A stretch of DNA of 31,653 nucleotides from Ichthyosporea sp. XGB-2017a. Lineage: Eukaryota; Opisthokonta; Ichthyosporea. The position numbers and the translations under genes are program-made. The stretch spans positions 27,881-59,533 of the forward strand of contig PDIM01000038.1 in assembly GCA_002811675.1 (NCBI GenBank), read 5' to 3'. Below are positions 7,088 through 15,039 of this stretch, piece after piece. Position 1 is the first letter of the stretch; each line of letters opens with the position of its first letter. Below the pieces are notes generated by a model. That model worked only from the letters and a program-made list of their open reading frames with translations, was not told the origin of the DNA and ran no database searches.

Positions 7088-9592
7088 ATGGGTGGTTGTC
7101 GAAACTCTACAGAGACAGACTCTTCGACGACCACAGATGGGACCGCCAATGCACAGACTTTTTTGATCAATTACTTTTTGGGTCTTCTTTTTCTGTTTAT
7201 ATTTTGTATTGTCCGAACTAAAATCCCCCATCTATTTTATCCGAGATGTCAGAGAAGTATCCAAAATGCCCCCCCACTACTCCCCAAATCATTCTTTGGT
7301 TGGCTGTATCCGGTCTTTATGATTTCAGAAAAGGATGTTCTACGTGATGTGGGCCTGGATGCTTTTGTTTGCCTTCGCTGTTTCAAGTTATGCTTGCATT
7401 TCTTTTTTATAACTGGTATATTTGGATTGATTACAGTACTTCCTGTTAACTTCACTGCAGACGCCGGGGCTGAGGGGTTCGAAAGAACAACATTGACAAA
7501 TGTTGGTACGGGAGAAAGTGTAGTTTGGGTTCATGTTATCTCCATGTATTTCAACTCTTTCCTTTTCTACTATATGATTTTGTACAACTATGCTGATTTG
7601 ACAAAGTACAGGCGCAAATATTTGGCCCAGTGCTTGGACACCCATCTGTACTCAGTGATGGTATCTGAATTGCCGGGAAATATTCGCAGTGATCAAGCTT
7701 TGTCTGCTATCTTTAAAAGCTTTTATCCGAATGATTTTTTCAATGCCGTAATGGCAAAATCTATTAAAGTTCCAAAAGAAGTGCTGGAATCACGAGACGA
7801 TTGTGTAAGTGATTTGGATAAGCTCTCGGCACAATACGAAAGTGACCTGAGAAAGAAAGGTCTTGACGCAAAAAGGCCAGTTTTGCGTAAACCTGATGAA
7901 AATGGGGAAGAAGGGGCGGTTGTTGAAGTTGATGCTATGAATGAGCTGAAAAAAGTATTAGCTAAAGAAAACAAGGAGTTGCGAAGATTGCAGCACCTTC
8001 CGCACGATACCTGGCCTTCATATTCTGTTGGGTTTGTTACGTTTACTTCTCTCCATGCCTCTAATTCGTGTGCTCAAAATGTTTTTTTTGATAATCCATT
8101 TCGTCCATACATCGAAAAGGCCACTGAAGCGTCAGATCTTGTTTGGTCTAATATACGAACATCGCTTCTGGAACGAAGTATAAGAAAACTAGTATGCAGA
8201 ATCGTTGTATTTCTGCTAATGATTTTTTTCTTCCCCGTGACTGGTATGATTAATTTGCTGAGTAACTTAACTAGCTTAGAACAAGAAGTGGGCTTTCTGA
8301 ATGGAATTTGCAGCTGGCCTTCTTTTATCATTGACCTTATACAAGGAGTCCTGCCTGGTATATTGTTGAAGGTAGCGTGGGTTGTAATTCCTCCAATTTG
8401 TCGTCTTATTTCATTTCTCGGGGGCTACCGTACATACAGCAAAGTTGATAGAGCGACAATTACAAAAGTGTTTTATTTCTCGGTGTTCAATATTTATATT
8501 GTATCTGTAATTGGCGGCTCATTCTTTAGAGAGATTTCTCCGATTATTGATGACCCCAAAGAAATTGTGAACAAAATGGCATCTGGAATTCCTGCACAGT
8601 CCGTTTTCTTCATAAATTATATTCTTCTAGAAAGCGGTACTGGCCTTACAATTCAACTTTTGCGCTTAGGACGATTCTTTATTTATTATTTTACAAGAAT
8701 TTTCCTGACCACAAGAGCTCAAATTGACAGAGCGCGCGAGCTTGAAAATGCAGAGTGGCATATATACATTCCTAGAATGATGTTGATTTTTCTAATTGGA
8801 GTGTCGTATTCAACGATGGCTCCTCTTACTTGCTTTGCTTGTTGCTTGTATTTTGGGGGAGGGCATTTTATATTTAAGCACCAGCTCATGTATGTTTATG
8901 GGAAGCAATACCAATCGGGGGGGATGATGTGGCCAAAAATAACAACTCAGCTTACCGGGGGGCTATTGATTTATCAAATCAGTATGGTTGGTGTTTTTGC
9001 GGCTAAAAAAATTCCAGGTCCTGCCATTGCAACTGCCGTTCTACCCTTCATAACGTGGGTATTTTATTTAATAACACTTTCATTTGTAGACGCTTATACT
9101 TTCTCTTCAATGGCGAAGTGTAAAGAAGTAGATGCGAAAAGAGGAAAAGCATTTGTTGAATCGTTTTTAAAGAAAACTTATTTCTACAACCCTCCACTGA
9201 CAGCACCAATGAAGGAGTTTCAAGAAGAAACTGAACTTTACTTTGATGAGACAAGATACGATCCTTCTGGGGGCTCTTCGCAACGAAGTAGCAGCAAGAC
9301 TTCGGAACTGTCGACGAGGATAACTTCCCGCATTGCTAGTAGAGCTGGAAGCTCAATGAACATGGAAATTGGTTTCGGGGACATTTCTCGGTCAAAAACA
9401 CACTCGTCTTCGTCTAGTATTAACAAGAACGATTTATTTATTCAGAGCCTTCAGTCCAAGCTTCAGTGGCATTCTGTAATGAATGCGTCTGCTAAAGAAG
9501 AAGAAGGGAAAGAAGAGGAAGGGAAAGAAGAGGAAGGGAAAGAAGAAGACGCTGAAGAAGAAGAAAGGGAAGAGAATGAAAAGGACGTGTGA
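7088..9592 (+). CDS. CSC1/OSCA/TMEM63-family osmosensitive cation channel
   Basis: Members of this family form hyperosmolality- or stretch-gated cation channels in the plasma membrane or endomembranes. The 834-residue frame begins at ATG 7088, the first ATG after an in-frame TGA at 7055. It shows the family order: an N-terminal three-TM block (about 25-50, 100-125, 150-175, with WLYPVF between), a cytosolic domain (about 185-340) containing FVTFTS, the FDNPFRPYIEKATEASD / VWSNI segment and RSIRKLVCRI leading into the TM core, then a long multi-TM region (about 365-690). Its length is close to yeast CSC1 and human TMEM63. The tail (700-834) is Ser-rich and ends in acidic EEEGK repeats, which are not conserved in the family. 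The next gene begins within 100 bp on the same strand. Confidence 0.93.
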   Translation: MGGCRNSTETDSSTTTDGTANAQTFLINYFLGLLFLFIFCIVRTKIPHLFYPRCQRSIQNAPPLLPKSFFGWLYPVFMISEKDVLRDVGLDAFVCLRCFKLCLHFFFITGIFGLITVLPVNFTADAGAEGFERTTLTNVGTGESVVWVHVISMYFNSFLFYYMILYNYADLTKYRRKYLAQCLDTHLYSVMVSELPGNIRSDQALSAIFKSFYPNDFFNAVMAKSIKVPKEVLESRDDCVSDLDKLSAQYESDLRKKGLDAKRPVLRKPDENGEEGAVVEVDAMNELKKVLAKENKELRRLQHLPHDTWPSYSVGFVTFTSLHASNSCAQNVFFDNPFRPYIEKATEASDLVWSNIRTSLLERSIRKLVCRIVVFLLMIFFFPVTGMINLLSNLTSLEQEVGFLNGICSWPSFIIDLIQGVLPGILLKVAWVVIPPICRLISFLGGYRTYSKVDRATITKVFYFSVFNIYIVSVIGGSFFREISPIIDDPKEIVNKMASGIPAQSVFFINYILLESGTGLTIQLLRLGRFFIYYFTRIFLTTRAQIDRARELENAEWHIYIPRMMLIFLIGVSYSTMAPLTCFACCLYFGGGHFIFKHQLMYVYGKQYQSGGMMWPKITTQLTGGLLIYQISMVGVFAAKKIPGPAIATAVLPFITWVFYLITLSFVDAYTFSSMAKCKEVDAKRGKAFVESFLKKTYFYNPPLTAPMKEFQEETELYFDETRYDPSGGSSQRSSSKTSELSTRITSRIASRAGSSMNMEIGFGDISRSKTHSSSSSINKNDLFIQSLQSKLQWHSVMNASAKEEEGKEEEGKEEEGKEEDAEEEEREENEKDV
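9495..9570 (+). repeat. GAAGAGGAAGGGAAA minisatellite coding for EEEGK repeats
   Basis: About four imperfect copies of a 15-bp purine-only unit encode EEEGK repeats at the C-terminus of the CSC1-like protein. Read one frame over, the same DNA encodes the Lys/Gly-rich leader of an open frame that runs into the GPANK1-like gene, which explains that frame's apparent upstream extension. Confidence 0.8.
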
Positions 9593-9689
9593 TGGTCGAA
9601 ATAGAAAGAAAAAGAAAATGTATAAAAAAAATAAAAAAAAAAAATATAGAAGTCGTTTTGTGTGTTTGTTTAAAATAATTTTGAAGATT

Positions 9690-10877
9690 ATGAAATCCTC
9701 CAAGTGGATTAAACTGGAAGAAGAGCAAGAAGAGAAACAAAGAAAGAGGAGAAAGAAATGCGAAAAGAAAAAAAGGGAAAGCGGCCACGAACAGAAATGC
9801 ATTGAGTATTTGAAATCTTGCCAGGCAGGTGAGCTGAAAAACATCATGGACTTTTTCGACGAATTAAGTCGATCAGAGAGTGATATTGCTGTCGACCCAA
9901 CAGTTGAAATGCTGCAAAGGCAACAGTTAGTGATTAATTGTAGGGATAATTTTGGATGGACTGGACTTATGTGTGCGGCTGTGGGAGGCCATTGGGATGT
10001 GTGCACTTTCCTTTGCACCCAAGGAGGTCTGCCCTTGCTAAATGCTACAAATAACCAGGGGAAAACGGTTGCCGATCTTGTAATGGACAAAAAGTTCCGA
10101 TTTGGGATTGAGGGTAAAGAATGGCTGCAAAGTCAGTACTCTTTATTCGACTCTAGCTACAGCGAAGACATTAAAGGGAACTGTGGACAAGTCGTGAAAA
10201 ACGCAGGCGGGAATGCTTCAAATACAGGTGCGCTTAAGACGGAGACTTTAGATATATGCAGCATCTGTAACATTGCCTGCAAAAAAGGAGAATATGCCAA
10301 GCATGCGATTTCTACTGTCCATCTGTTTAATGAGCAAATGGGTGAGGAAGGCAATGGCTCTGTTCATCCTATGCCTGCTCGCAACAGCAAAGGATATAAG
10401 ATGATGCTCAAACTGGGCTGGAGAGAAGGCATGTCTCTTGGGAAGTCGGGGGATCAGGATATTCTTGCTGAACCAATCAAAACGGTCTTTAGAAGTAATA
10501 GAAGGGAGGGTTTGGGGCAATTTAATGCAAACGATATTGATTATCTCGAGGAAGAAATGCTTAAAGAAGAGCTGGTAGAAATGCGAAAGAAAGGGGGGCA
10601 TACTGGGGGGAAGTTGTCAAGGACTGCAAAGGGATACGAAAATGTTGAAAAGCCTGTTAGCAGTGTAATAACTCGATCTCAGCTGGAGCGAATGAAGCCT
10701 CGTATTACCCATTTTGGGCCAAATGATGCACGATCCATAGAGGCGGACAAGACCATCTCACATAAGCAGAAAAGAAAAGCGGTTGATGTGAATGCAAGAA
10801 AGCGAAAATTACATTCCAAAGAGCAAGAATCCTCTGAGGTTTCTCGTAAACAATACTGGGCCAGAGAGCTCACTTGA
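9690..10877 (+). CDS. GPANK1-like ankyrin, zinc-finger and G-patch protein
   Basis: The frame is open from 9483, but its first 69 codons overlap the CSC1 repeat and an A-rich spacer and are poly-Lys. I therefore choose the ATG at 9690 (MKSSKW), giving 395 residues. Domain order: charged Lys/Glu coiled region (8-30), ankyrin-type unit (about 85-130, FGWTGLMCAAVGGHWDV), a C2H2-like finger (C190, C193, H205, H211), a G-patch (about 232-276, GYKMMLKLGWREGMSLG to EGLGQ), and a C-terminal segment PRITHF with a basic helix and YWAREL. This order and the PRxTHF tail match animal GPANK1 (BAT4). G-patch proteins usually activate DEAH helicases; the partner here is unknown. An ATG at 9618 is an alternative start. 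Confidence 0.88.
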   Translation: MKSSKWIKLEEEQEEKQRKRRKKCEKKKRESGHEQKCIEYLKSCQAGELKNIMDFFDELSRSESDIAVDPTVEMLQRQQLVINCRDNFGWTGLMCAAVGGHWDVCTFLCTQGGLPLLNATNNQGKTVADLVMDKKFRFGIEGKEWLQSQYSLFDSSYSEDIKGNCGQVVKNAGGNASNTGALKTETLDICSICNIACKKGEYAKHAISTVHLFNEQMGEEGNGSVHPMPARNSKGYKMMLKLGWREGMSLGKSGDQDILAEPIKTVFRSNRREGLGQFNANDIDYLEEEMLKEELVEMRKKGGHTGGKLSRTAKGYENVEKPVSSVITRSQLERMKPRITHFGPNDARSIEADKTISHKQKRKAVDVNARKRKLHSKEQESSEVSRKQYWARELT

Positions 10878-11435
10878 GCATTCGAAGAGAACTACACAAC
10901 ACACACACTTAGCTGTGTACATGATGAGGCCTCGATAACAACTCATGGGTCGTGACACTGCCTTGATATATAACTAAAACAACCATGAAATGGGACAGCT
11001 GATCTCCATACTCCACCAATTGCTCATTTTTCTCGTAGTTTACAATTCTATTTAAAATTCTGGCACAACCAAAAAAGTGATGATAAAATGGCCGTTGTTA
11101 CTTTTTTTTAGTGACAGTCGCTGCCTTTTATAGTAAAGAAATACAAGTCATGATGAAGGTACATAATTGGTATTTCTATTATAATTACAACCATTCACAA
11201 CGTCAGTTCAATGGGATTTAGATTCAGTAAAGTAGCGAGGTGAACTTAGTCTACGTTGCGATTGGTTTGATTTATTTGTTTGTTTTGTTAGTCTGGTTGA
11301 TCTGGTTTGCTATAACAGTAGCTGGCGGCTTACCTTGTCTGTCGCACGTGCACTTTAGTGCTTTAGTTAAGTTGGCAAAGACAAGACGAGTGACTATTTG
11401 GTGGTTTATCTTTTGTTTTAGTGAAAAAAATTAGG
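10878..11435. other. Intergenic region, GPANK1-like 3' flank and promoter of small spliced gene
   Basis: This 558-bp region is AT-rich. A 64-codon hydrophobic frame at 11240-11434 has only a GTG start and ends just before the next gene's start; I treat it as leader sequence. TGATATATAACT near 10964-10975 is a loose TATA-like match. I see nothing else. Confidence 0.45.
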
Positions 11436-12265
11436 ATGAGGTAAGAATGCAAAAGGAAACTTTCTAAATCAATTTTTACTTCGGAATACTAATGATAATT
11501 CAATGTCACCCGTGATGCTGTAAAATCCTTCTATACTAAAGTACACCACCTTATCCCGGGGCGCAAGGGAACGGGCAATATTCTTCTTCCTCTCAAGCGC
11601 ATACAAAGCCTCCAACTGCAACTCCCTCTTCCGTTGCGCCAGCTCCCCCGAATGCCCCCCTCTATGTTAATACTGCACCTGTGTATCCAAACTACCATAA
11701 TCCCCAGCAGCCTGCTTATCCTCCAAATGGATACGCACCACAAATGTATCCTCAAGCAGCCCCTGCTCCTCAGCCACAGGGACCTCCTCCTGCTTACGCA
11801 ACTACCACAACCCACCACGGATACTCAGGCCCTGTGTACATCTCTCATACAACTGCAACAACTGCATCCCCTACAGGGTAAGTTTCTCATTTGAACTACT
11901 TTGGCCCTCGTCAATTTTTATTAGCGACGAAAATACTCAAAACAGAAAATTTTAACATTGTCTCTATTACTATATTGCAATGATTTAGATATCCTTCGCA
12001 ACAGCCCATTACGCAGGTCAATCACATGGGCCAGCCTGTTCAAGTCGTAATTGTTAAACACCGTCGAAGAGTAAATCACCCTCTGCACTGCTGTATAACG
12101 TTTTTCTTCTGGCCTTGGGTATTTGTGTGGATGTTTCTTGTAAGTTTGCTATTGCTATTACTCTTAAACTTTCAAATGTTTCGTCATAACTCTTAAATTC
12201 TCATACTAACATTCTTACGCCTTTTAAATACATGCCAGTGCATCTTTTCCAGAGATGATGACTAG
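11436..12265 (+). CDS. Small Pro-rich C-terminally membrane-anchored protein, four exons (172 aa)
   Basis: Coding exons are 11436-11440, 11542-11877, 11989-12139 and 12239-12265, giving 519 nt and 172 residues plus stop. The first exon is just ATGAG before a GTAAGA donor; it joins to T-ACA-CCA to give MSTPPYPG. The next donors are both GTAAGT, and the acceptors end TTTAG and GCCAG. A TACTAAC branch-point match lies at 12204-12210 in the last intron. The frame is maintained across every junction (phases 2, 2, 0). The product is Pro/Tyr/Gln/Ala-rich (about 1-115), then basic KHRRRVNHPLHCC, one hydrophobic segment (TFFFWPWVFVWMFLCIF) and the terminus SRDDD. It resembles small Pro-rich tail-anchored proteins with a VNHxLH plus Trp-rich hydrophobic end seen in many protists. 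Its function is unknown. Confidence 0.78.
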
Positions 12266-12599
12266 TCCACTCCTCATTTTACTTTAGAGCTATTCACTTG
12301 GCCTGCTTCCAATGCAGATTTCGTCTTTCTCTATCCATTTTTTTTTTAACTCTTCTTCTTGATGTGTTCTATACCAAAACAAACTACACAGTTTCAACTA
12401 TTCTACGTTTACGATCAAGATACAAAAGCTCACAAAGGGTTCACAGTTCAAAACACGCGGTTCTAGGAAAGGTACGTGCGGTTTTACATATATATCCACA
12501 CAAGTACTGATTCTCGTGATACGTACACAAACTATTTTCTCTTCTCTCGCCAAAGCATAAATAAAGGTCCCAAACGGGATTTATGGAGACTTCTTAAGT
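12266..12599. other. Convergent intergenic region
   Basis: This 334-bp AT-rich spacer lies between two convergent genes. AATAAA at 12560-12565 is about 295 nt after the small gene's stop and 35 bp from the opposing gene's stop, so 3' UTRs may overlap. Open frames here lack ATG starts and I call none. Confidence 0.4.
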
Positions 12600-13580
12600 T
12601 CAAACACAACCAAGATATTCTAATAACTCTCCTGGAAGGGATGCTTGCACAGCGGCCTTCACATCACCATTGCTAGAATATGCATGAGCGGCATCATGCG
12701 AAACAACTGCCTTTTTCACATAATGTCGGCACAATCTCTTTAATGAAGGCGGGTATTCTTCGATTATATACTTCTTAAGAGTGTGGATCCACTGGGAAGA
12801 TAGGCCTGCCTCCACTGCATATTCCAAAGGTGTTTCTCCAAACTTGTTTCTCCTCAGAGGGTTGATTCCATAATCGAAGACTATTCTAAGACACTCGACC
12901 CTCTCCTTGTCCGCCCTCACTGAAAAAAGCAGATTTCCACCAAACATTCCCTCTTCAACATTTCCACCACGCTGCAATAAAGCCTTTAAAGCATCAGCCC
13001 AACCAAACGACATTGCCCACACTAGAAGTGAGCGCACAGAATCTTTGAACTTAATCCTGCATCCACTCTCAATCAAAAGAAGGAGAACGCCTTGGTGCCC
13101 ATGCGTTGCTGCATAATGGGCTGCCGTATATCCTTGTTGACTTATTGCGTCCACATCAGCCCCTTTTTCCAGTAGCAATCTGCAGCATTGGATACTGCCA
13201 CTTACTGCCGCAAGATGAAGAGGAGCATTGTGGAACTTTGTCTTTTTCGCCAAAGAGCCTCCTCTCTCTAAGATTTCCTCTACAATATTGCTTTTCCCTA
13301 ATTGACATGCTTTGTGCAAAACAGTATATCCCATTTTATCACACGAATCAATATCAACTGCTTCGTTAAACACTCGACGTCTAATAAGGCTTTCCACTTC
13401 TATTCCCGCGCTATCGGATCCTAAAAAAGTATGCAAATGAAAATCCAACGACCCAACTGCCTCCAACATATCCCCACTGAAGTGTGCATCAGCATAAAGG
13501 CACAGCCTTTCGTACGCAATCTCTTCCAACTCCTTCATCCCGTCTAAACATTCCCCACACCATAATATGTCCTCTACCAT
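12600..13580 (-). CDS. Ankyrin-repeat protein with C-terminal SOCS box (ASB-like)
   Basis: ASB proteins are substrate receptors of Elongin B/C-Cullin5 ubiquitin ligases: ankyrin repeats bind the target and the SOCS box binds Elongin C and Cullin 5. I place the start at ATG 13580 (MVEDILW), since an in-frame TAG lies just upstream; this gives 326 residues. About six ankyrin repeats span 81-270, the clearest being GYTVLHKACQLGKSNIV, APLHLAAVSGSIQCCRLLLEKGA and GYTAAHYAATHGHQGV. The C-terminus (277-326) begins PPSLKRLCRHYVKKAV and ends LPGELLEYLG, matching the SOCS-box pattern of SLxxLCR plus a terminal LPxxLxxYL, with a longer linker than usual. The SOCS call is by pattern only; a plain ankyrin protein remains possible. 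Residues 1-80 match nothing I know. Confidence 0.82.
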   Translation of the reverse strand: MVEDILWCGECLDGMKELEEIAYERLCLYADAHFSGDMLEAVGSLDFHLHTFLGSDSAGIEVESLIRRRVFNEAVDIDSCDKMGYTVLHKACQLGKSNIVEEILERGGSLAKKTKFHNAPLHLAAVSGSIQCCRLLLEKGADVDAISQQGYTAAHYAATHGHQGVLLLLIESGCRIKFKDSVRSLLVWAMSFGWADALKALLQRGGNVEEGMFGGNLLFSVRADKERVECLRIVFDYGINPLRRNKFGETPLEYAVEAGLSSQWIHTLKKYIIEEYPPSLKRLCRHYVKKAVVSHDAAHAYSSNGDVKAAVQASLPGELLEYLGCV

Positions 13581-13787
13581 CAAAAAATCACACAACTAAC
13601 CACACATGTCAACCCAAACACCTTTCACCCGGTTGATCCACCTCTGCTACTCCTTTACTCCAATCCACACAACACACACAAATCCAACACAAAACAAAAA
13701 CAACAAGGTCTACCAAAAGCAGAATTCCAAAAAAAAAAAAACTATATTTGCGGTTTTTGAGAGGCACTTCTATCAAGGCTTGACAGT

Positions 13788-13910
13788 GAACAGCGCCCAT
13801 GGACCATTTTTGTAAGCGATTCGGAAATAGTTAGTGAGGATGACGAAGAGGAGGGAGGGAAAGAATATCGTCGCGCATGCTCATCGCCTACTGAAGAGGG
13901 TAAAGAGGTC
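13788..13910 (+). pseudogene. Broken inverted copy of the small gene at 14133-14474
   Basis: This segment is the reverse-oriented partner of 14334-14461: CATGGACCATTTTTGTAAGC and the following TCGGAAATAGTTA are shared exactly, and similarity continues through the acidic Glu/Asp-coding part to GAGGTC. A 5-nt deletion after AAATAGTTA puts TAG right after the tenth residue of the copied MDHF segment, so it cannot encode the same product. Scattered substitutions indicate an old duplication. The rest of the parent gene is not present here. Confidence 0.75.
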
Positions 13911-14132
13911 AGGGTCTTGTTTTGAATCAAGGGGCTGGCGGTCCCTTGGCTTGTCAATTTCCTTTAAAAAAAGAAAAACTCTTTAAGGTCTTGCAACAAT
14001 GTTCGATAATAAAATTATTGTTGTGAAGCTTGGAAGTTTCTAAACAAGGTCGTCCGGAAAATTCTTATCATAATGCTGTTTAAGCAAGTCTAAGAGTTCT
14101 TCTCGAGACAATATTTTATGCTCACGTCTTAT

Positions 14133-14474
14133 TCAAATATGTCGCAGAATACACTGTTTGCGAAAATCGTCAGCCTTCATATTTGTAAGGTCATTCCGTG
14201 CAATAACCAAGACAGCTTGCTGTTTATCAACCAAGGGTTTTCCAGGGTTCTTTTCCGTGATTTCATCTTCTACCTTTTCCTCCTCCTCGGCTGTTGATGA
14301 GCAAGTCTGATTATTAATTTGCTCTTGTAACACGACCTCTTCACCCTCTTCAGCTGGTGACGAGCATGTGCGACGATTTTCTTTCCTCTCCTCCTCTTCA
14401 TCATCCTCACTACAGTAACTATTTCCGAATCGCTTACAAAAATGGTCCATGGGCGCTGTCCAGCCCCTGCCCAT
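14133..14474 (-). CDS. Small acidic protein, possibly truncated by an in-frame TGA
   Basis: From ATG 14474 (or ATG 14450, the one retained in the inverted copy) the frame runs to TGA at 14133-14135, giving about 113 residues. It starts with MDHFCKRFGNSYCSED, then has a Glu-rich region with two copies of a TCSSxAEE motif, then a helical end (MKADDFRKQCILRH). After the TGA the same frame continues for 30 codons, including SREELLDLLKQHYDKNF, to TAG at 14040-14042. The two helical parts together look like a SAP-like two-helix unit split by the stop. Possibilities are a recent nonsense mutation (pseudogene), readthrough or a missed intron. I do not recognise the family. Confidence 0.5.
   Translation of the reverse strand: MGRGWTAPMDHFCKRFGNSYCSEDDEEEERKENRRTCSSPAEEGEEVVLQEQINNQTCSSTAEEEEKVEDEITEKNPGKPLVDKQQAVLVIARNDLTNMKADDFRKQCILRHI
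14334..14461 (-). repeat. Inverted-duplication arm within small gene
   Basis: This arm is about 128 bp and pairs with 13788-13910 across a loop of about 420 bp. Transcription through both arms could form a long, imperfect RNA hairpin. The paired arm is annotated as a pseudogene fragment. Confidence 0.7.
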
Positions 14475-14877
14475 TTGGCGTCCATGGAAAGCTGCTGCAA
14501 AAATTAGCCCAAAGCCCAAAACTCAAAGGTAACATGAAAAAGAAAAGAAGAAAAAGAAAATTAAAATCGATCATGAAAAAAAAAAACAGGTTTTTTAAAT
14601 TTTTTTCTTAGTTTCATCAAAAAATAGAACAAATTTATAACAAAACATCAACAAAGTTTATACAAAAGAAGAAAAATAAAATAACAAGGCCACCCGATAA
14701 TAAATAACAAAGAAAAGTACGCAATTCCACACAGGAACAAATTTGGACGGGGAAAAACCGGAAATTGTGTGAAAATATTTGTGTTATTGGTGCCAAAATT
14801 GCGGACCAGCTACTCAGAACAACACCTGTTCAGGTTATAGTGGACTCCAATACTGTTTAGTCAAGTAAAACTAAGAC
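14475..14877. other. Intergenic region with a start-less coding-like stretch
   Basis: The region is A-rich up to about 14740. From 14708 to TAG at 14858-14860 there is an open frame of 50 codons with no ATG, whose last 35 codons (including ICVIGAKIADQLL and VQVIVDSNT) read like a real protein fragment. TTCCACACAG ending at 14734 could be a 3' splice site. It may be a gene remnant or a leader exon of the MscS-like transcript. Confidence 0.3.
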
Positions 14878-15039
14878 ATGGGCACCGATATTGTTGCCGT
14901 CTTGTGCTTGGATGAGTTTGGTCAGGAACTTGTTGAATTGTTCTTTTGGATTGGTACTGCCCTGTTTGAGAAGCAGAAGATCAAGGCCGAAACTTCCAGT
15001 AGCCTAGTTAAGGAGGCCCGTGAATGGCAGGATGTGTGA
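14878..15039 (+). CDS. 53-codon upstream ORF overlapping the MscS-like start
   Basis: An ATG in favourable context (purine at -3, G at +4: GACATGG) opens 53 codons ending at TGA 15037-15039. It overlaps the MscS-like ATG (15032) by 8 nt as GATGTGTGAC. The peptide starts MGTDIVAVLCLDEFGQELVE and ends KEAREWQDV; it looks like soluble coding sequence, not random DNA, but I do not recognise it. If on the same mRNA it would be a strong overlapping uORF reducing channel translation; it could instead be a remnant of another gene or part of an unresolved exon. Confidence 0.4.
   Translation: MGTDIVAVLCLDEFGQELVELFFWIGTALFEKQKIKAETSSSLVKEAREWQDV

Noticed and set aside
11240-11434. Hydrophobic 64-codon frame before the small spliced gene
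   Set aside because: GTG start only; the ATGAG exon and GTAAGA donor directly after it give a better model.
14040-14132. TGA reassigned to an amino acid
   Set aside because: TGA cleanly ends the first gene, PGS1, the CSC1-like gene, the GPANK1-like gene and the ASB-like gene, so reassignment is not supported.
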